From the NCBI GenBank assembly GCA_013398175.1, contig VZRZ01007321.1:248-64247 (forward strand): DNA of 64,000 nucleotides, read 5' to 3'. Positions 59,656-64,000 of this stretch are shown piece after piece. Numbering within the stretch: position 1 is the stretch's first letter; each line of letters opens with the position of its first letter. The notes under the pieces were generated by a model. That model was not told the origin of the DNA, ran no database searches, and saw nothing but the letters and a program-made list of their open reading frames with translations. Origin of the DNA: Climacteris rufus (taxonomy: Eukaryota > Chordata > Aves > Passeriformes > Climacteridae). A program made the position numbers and the translations under genes.

Positions 59656-59756
59656 GAGTGGTTCCACTTCATCCATATACCTCCCACTATTTTCATCACT
59701 GTAGCTCACAATGAGCCCTCTCCTCCACCCCTGTCAGTCTCCCTCACAGACCCTTA
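59656..59756 (+). repeat. Unidentified dispersed repeat, copy 2
   Basis: The second copy of the repeat at 46821-46920, on the same strand, with similarity starting and stopping at nearly the same internal points. Flanking sequence is unrelated, so it is a dispersed element rather than part of a larger local duplication. Confidence 0.65.
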
Positions 59757-62700
59757 CGATCTTTCCTCCTCTTATGGTTTTATGCTTTTAAATTGCTCTA
59801 AGTCTGCTGGTAAAAGAGAATGTCTAAATATATAACTGATACACCCATTCACCTTGGGATGAACGTTTTATTGGTTTGGATGTCATCATATTCCTCACAA
59901 TCACACGTTCCTCCGTCCAGCACATATGGCAACCAGCTGTATCATATGGGCACTGCTCTTACAGTTTAAACATGGGAGACTCAGAAGTTCAAAATTAAAA
60001 CAACAAAATAGTAACTCTGACCTTTTCTTAGCAAGACCTACTTTTAATCTGTGCAGGAGCGAAGAAGGTCAATGAGAAAGCAGAAGTTAAGCAATAGTTT
60101 CCCTGTCTTCAGAAGATGCTATTCCAAAGGAGAAAGGGCTCTGTTAGTCTATGTATGTGTCTAGAAGTTCTAAAAAAAAAAAAAAGGCACAAGTTTCTGA
60201 TTTTGTATTCTTCAACTTTATTGAAGAAACAGGAGTGAATACTTTAATCTGACATAGTCAGGCATCAGAGTGCTCTAAAAATAACATCCAGTGTTTAACT
60301 AGAACTTTTCATCCAGATATCTTAAAGCCATTTAGAGGGGTGGATAAGGTACATCTCCTCAGTTTACAAGATAGAAGAATCAAGATGCTGTTGAGTTAAT
60401 TCACCTGCCCAAAGATAACCCTTATTTTCACCTAAGGGACAGGACAGGATTCATGGCAATCCAAGAAGCTGGATCGTATTCTTCCATTCACTCATTCTGT
60501 TGTGTTTCCCCATGGCAGCACATTTCACATTAGGTGATGAGGGAGAGGCCATGGGACCTTCCAGGGCACCCTCATGCCATGCACACTCAGCTGTGTCTGG
60601 CCCTGTGGGCCAATAATGCCCCATGAACTGGAGCAGGAGTGAAAAAACAAACTGCTTAACACTTAGTCTACAGAAAAGCTTTAAATCACAAAGTCAAATG
60701 ATCACCTAAACTTGGTCCTTTAAAGTCCAGGAGCAGAGACTGCCAAGACTGCAGAGACTGCGGTTTGAATCAAAGCCTTTACCTATTGCAAGGTGTTGGC
60801 ATAAATTGCTCAGTGCAGCAGGAAATCCTCTCACACAGCAATTCACAACAGTGGTGTCTGGTTGCAAAGAGCCTCCCACTCATATGGCCATTAGGACAGA
60901 AACCTTTCAGCATGACAGCACAGCACACAGCAATCAGCCAATGCTATATTTAGACTGAGAAGTTTTCTTTCACTCCAGCTGTATTGGGAGACTGCAAACT
61001 GCATTGCATACAAGCCCCAGAATTAGCTCTTTGACTTCATTCGCTACACTAACACACCACTTACTTTCTCTTTCTCTCCTAATGTCCTGACTTTCATCAG
61101 TCACAACAAAAGACCTTTTCCCCTAGTTGAAATGGAATTGTGGTGGGTGGGTATTTTCTTGGTACATCTATCTATTCATGCTGGAGCATTATTGACACAT
61201 TCACTTTTACTGACAGCTTTTGTCCTTTCTCCATTTTAAATTTAGCATCTGCCAATTCCAAGTTACTACACCTTCTGTTTACAGCAGTGCCCTGTCATAA
61301 ACCTGTTGGTTTTTTTCCCCACAAAAAGCATATTTCATGCCTTTTCCCTATGTTGTTCAGTTAGCAGGAAAATAAGTCCTCCCAAGATACTAAAGAGTAG
61401 GGAGCATCAGGCAGAACCAGTCATGACTGTCACTTTTCAGGATAAGCACAGAAACAAATTTAATCAGAACATATTCTCTCTTCCCAAAGCTTCCCTGCTA
61501 CCACTTCCAATGGGTCTGTACATGGCAGTCTACAGCACTTACTATTAAGAAAATAGCAGATGTTCTTCCAATTCTTAGTACCACGGGATATGCTGTAGCT
61601 GAGCTGCTTGCTCTGCTGGTCACACTGGTGCTGTTTATCATTTAATATTATTTGTTGTGCTATTGCACAAGCAATCTCCTGGTATCAAAAGCTCTTGGGA
61701 GATGACTTATATAGACATTCAGTTATGAGTTTGGCTTGGAACGTTTCATCTCTGAAAATGAGAATGCTGTGAAGCTACACTGATGTTTTCACACATGTGA
61801 GCTCTGTAAAATAACAGATCATCTTCCTAGTGGGGCTGAGATGAAGAGACATCAGGTGGGGGAGGTCAGAATCCCTGCTTCATATCAGTAACCAGGAGAT
61901 CATCCCAGAACATTGCAGGAGACTTCTTGATGGATGCCAGCATAGGAAAGGGAATCAAAATCTGAAAAAGTTGTGAATCAGTAGGATATCCAGCAGAAGT
62001 GCTCAAATTGGGAAGTGGCCAGGACATGGAGACTAACAAGATAAATGTGCAGAATACGCTCACTTTATTGCTAACCCATCTGTGTGTCTCCCTGTTTTCC
62101 CTGCACGTTTATTGCCTTTTGATGGTGTTTTCCAACAGCACTGTAACCTTTTAGTGTACAGGCTGATGGGCCACAGTGTACAAATAAGAGAATAGTGAAG
62201 CCTGGGTTTTGAATACTTCCAGATTTCTGGGTGTATCCTTCCATTGTTCATCTTAATAAGTACATAATACTGGGATGACAGGATGGAGCAAGGGTGAGGA
62301 GATGCTGAAGGGAAGTGTAGCCATCCAGTGGTCACTCAGCGCTCAGCTACACAGTGAGTGCTGCATGGAGCTGGGAGGATTTCCTGGGATTGTTCCTTAA
62401 AGCTGTGAGAGAGTCCACTGGCAGAAACAGTGCAGGACACAAAGTCACTTTACGCTTTAGTGACTGTATTTTGGCTTCCATGAGATGACAGGAAATACTT
62501 CAAAACTTTAACATGTCTTCCTATTAGTTAATTTAATATGCAAGAGAAATACGTGATATTCCTACAGTGTTACCTCACATGTGCATTCTAGTAGTATCAA
62601 CAAGCCCAAGCTGAGCTCAAAGCCTGGTGATATAATTATTTCTAATGAATGGCAGTTTTGTCCACAAAGATTTTAAAATCAGACAAAGAAATAAAAAAGT

Positions 62701-63732
62701 GCCATTAGTCCTCTAAACCATCAGAGACTCCATACACAAAGAGTTTATGTGACTTCCACAGTCACCCCAGAAAGCTGTGGTTAATACATGGAATGAATCT
62801 CTGTGTCCTGTGTTTTAGTCTACTGTCACCCTCACTGAGCTTTATTTCCTACACCGTGCATTCTGTGTTGAGAAACTAGTTGATTGAAATTCACACTACT
62901 TTACATTTGCAAAGTGGCTATTAAAAAAATCACAGGAGCATGAAAAATGAGGAAAACACAATTTATTAGCAATTCAGCTATTGTGAAACCACTTCTTTTT
63001 CCTGGTCACAGAAATAGAGTGGTTAGATTTCAGGGTTTTATCTTAGGTATAACAGACAAGCTTTGTGTTTTGGGTTCCAGATATCTTTGGGCACTGAACT
63101 GTCCATAAAGAATATGGTATCAACTACGTATTTTGCAGATATGTCACAAGTGATTTTTGTAGAGTACTTTCAGATGACTACAAAAGAGACATCATAAAAG
63201 ACTACAGAATTATCATTATGTAAGGACATTTAACCTCAAAGTATCACAACTGATAAAAGTATGCATTCTGATAAAGAAAGTCCATTTTTTATTAGCAATG
63301 GGCTGATAGTGTTCAGAGCTAGGTCAGGGTTGTAATTTAGGTTTAAGGGCAAATTGGCCAAATGCTCAGACATATTAACAGCAATATCCTGAGGCTGATT
63401 TTATGAAATTCAGAAATGTCTGAAACAGAGAATAGGCCCCTTCCAGTATTGGATCCATCTGCTATTTTGATGTTAAACATAGATATATATAAAATAAAGT
63501 GCAGAGGTAGATTCAAAATTCTATTCAAGTCATCTTTATTTTTCAGCTTTAATTAAAAAAAAAAAAAAAGCAAAACCAAAATCAAAACAATTTCAGTTCA
63601 TTGGAGGTTGCATATTGTTCAGTGTTTCCAACAAATCCTGGCATCTTAATGAAATCTCAGTAGTGAGAAATGAGTAGACATGCTGAGTGTTGGACTGTCT
63701 GGGGCCAAGCCTTCAAAAACGACCTGATCATT
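59757..63732. other. AT-rich non-coding sequence
   Basis: Contains an A run at about 60172-60185 and another at about 63557-63569. No gene or mobile element recognised. Confidence 0.5.
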
Positions 63733-63774
63733 CTTACTGTGATTCCACTATTGCTTACTGTGATTCCACTATTG
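63733..63774. repeat. Perfect 21-bp tandem duplication
   Basis: A 21-bp unit starting CTTACTGTGATTCC occurs twice head to tail with no mismatch (63733-63753 and 63754-63774). The lack of divergence suggests a recent slippage duplication. Confidence 0.95.
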
Positions 63775-64000
63775 CTGAACAACAAAATAAACCCCATTGT
63801 CTCAGGCTGGATAATCATCAGGTCAGCATTAAGCCCTTTAAAAACGTATTACAGCCTCTCTTCCTTTACACAGAATTGTGTAACATATAATTTTCATATT
63901 AAACATCACTAATCTGGTCACAAACCCCTCTGTAGTTATTATGTTAGAACAGATCTATGCTGAGAGACCTTGAGGAAAGAGGAGATGGACCATATTTTCC
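63775..64000. other. Window end, nothing recognised
   Basis: AT-rich sequence without a supported feature. Frames crossing the 21-bp duplication are short chance frames. Confidence 0.5.

Noticed and set aside
1..64000. CRISPR array, operon, prophage or other prokaryotic system
   Set aside because: No spaced direct repeats, no dense coding and no ribosome-binding sites. Repeat content is avian.
1..64000. tRNA or other structural RNA genes
   Set aside because: Reading both strands I found no credible tRNA B-box or snRNA-like core. A covariance-model search would be decisive.

Overview
This window looks like bird (Aves) nuclear DNA: AT-rich, gene-poor and eukaryotic. The diagnosis rests on the repeats. 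There are several CR1 LINE fragments and two solo LTRs of the avian ERVL-like type, set in non-coding sequence with microsatellites and A/T-rich simple repeats. I found no protein-coding gene, tRNA, rRNA or CRISPR array that I can support. The longer open frames are chance frames in GC-rich sequence, translations of microsatellites, or pieces of CR1 ORF2. The window is probably intergenic or lies inside one or more very large introns.

Layout. 0-1.1 kb: a T/G-rich stretch, then an isolated CpG island (about 455-1030) followed by splice-donor-like sites. This is the only promoter-like place in the window. 1.9-2.06 kb: a hexanucleotide microsatellite. 3.9-4.3 kb: an AT-rich block with unusually many CpGs, a possible conserved non-coding element. 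5.9-6.4 kb: a CR1 remnant spanning the end of the endonuclease and the linker to the reverse transcriptase. 7.27-8.34 kb: a long solo LTR on the minus strand with an imperfect 5-bp target duplication. 8.54-8.64 kb: a GGAA array. 9-17.9 kb: largely featureless. 17.97-19.0 kb: an old CR1 copy. 21.2-22.1 kb: a second candidate conserved block. 26.7 and 33.4 kb: short CR1 3' remnants. 38.3-38.6 kb: a third candidate conserved block, with a perfect octamer. 41.95-44.83 kb: a mobile-element cluster made of a solo LTR with a perfect 5-bp target duplication, followed by one CR1 split by a second CR1. 46.8 and 59.7 kb: two diverged copies of an unidentified 100-bp dispersed repeat. The rest is plain AT-rich sequence.

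Nothing here works as an operon or multi-gene system. What the sequence offers is a record of mobile-element history, plus a few candidate regulatory islands. I did not find a convincing new biological system. The items most worth a second look are the nested CR1 pair, the two related solo LTRs in opposite orientation, the unidentified dispersed repeat, the CpG-retaining blocks and the isolated CpG island.
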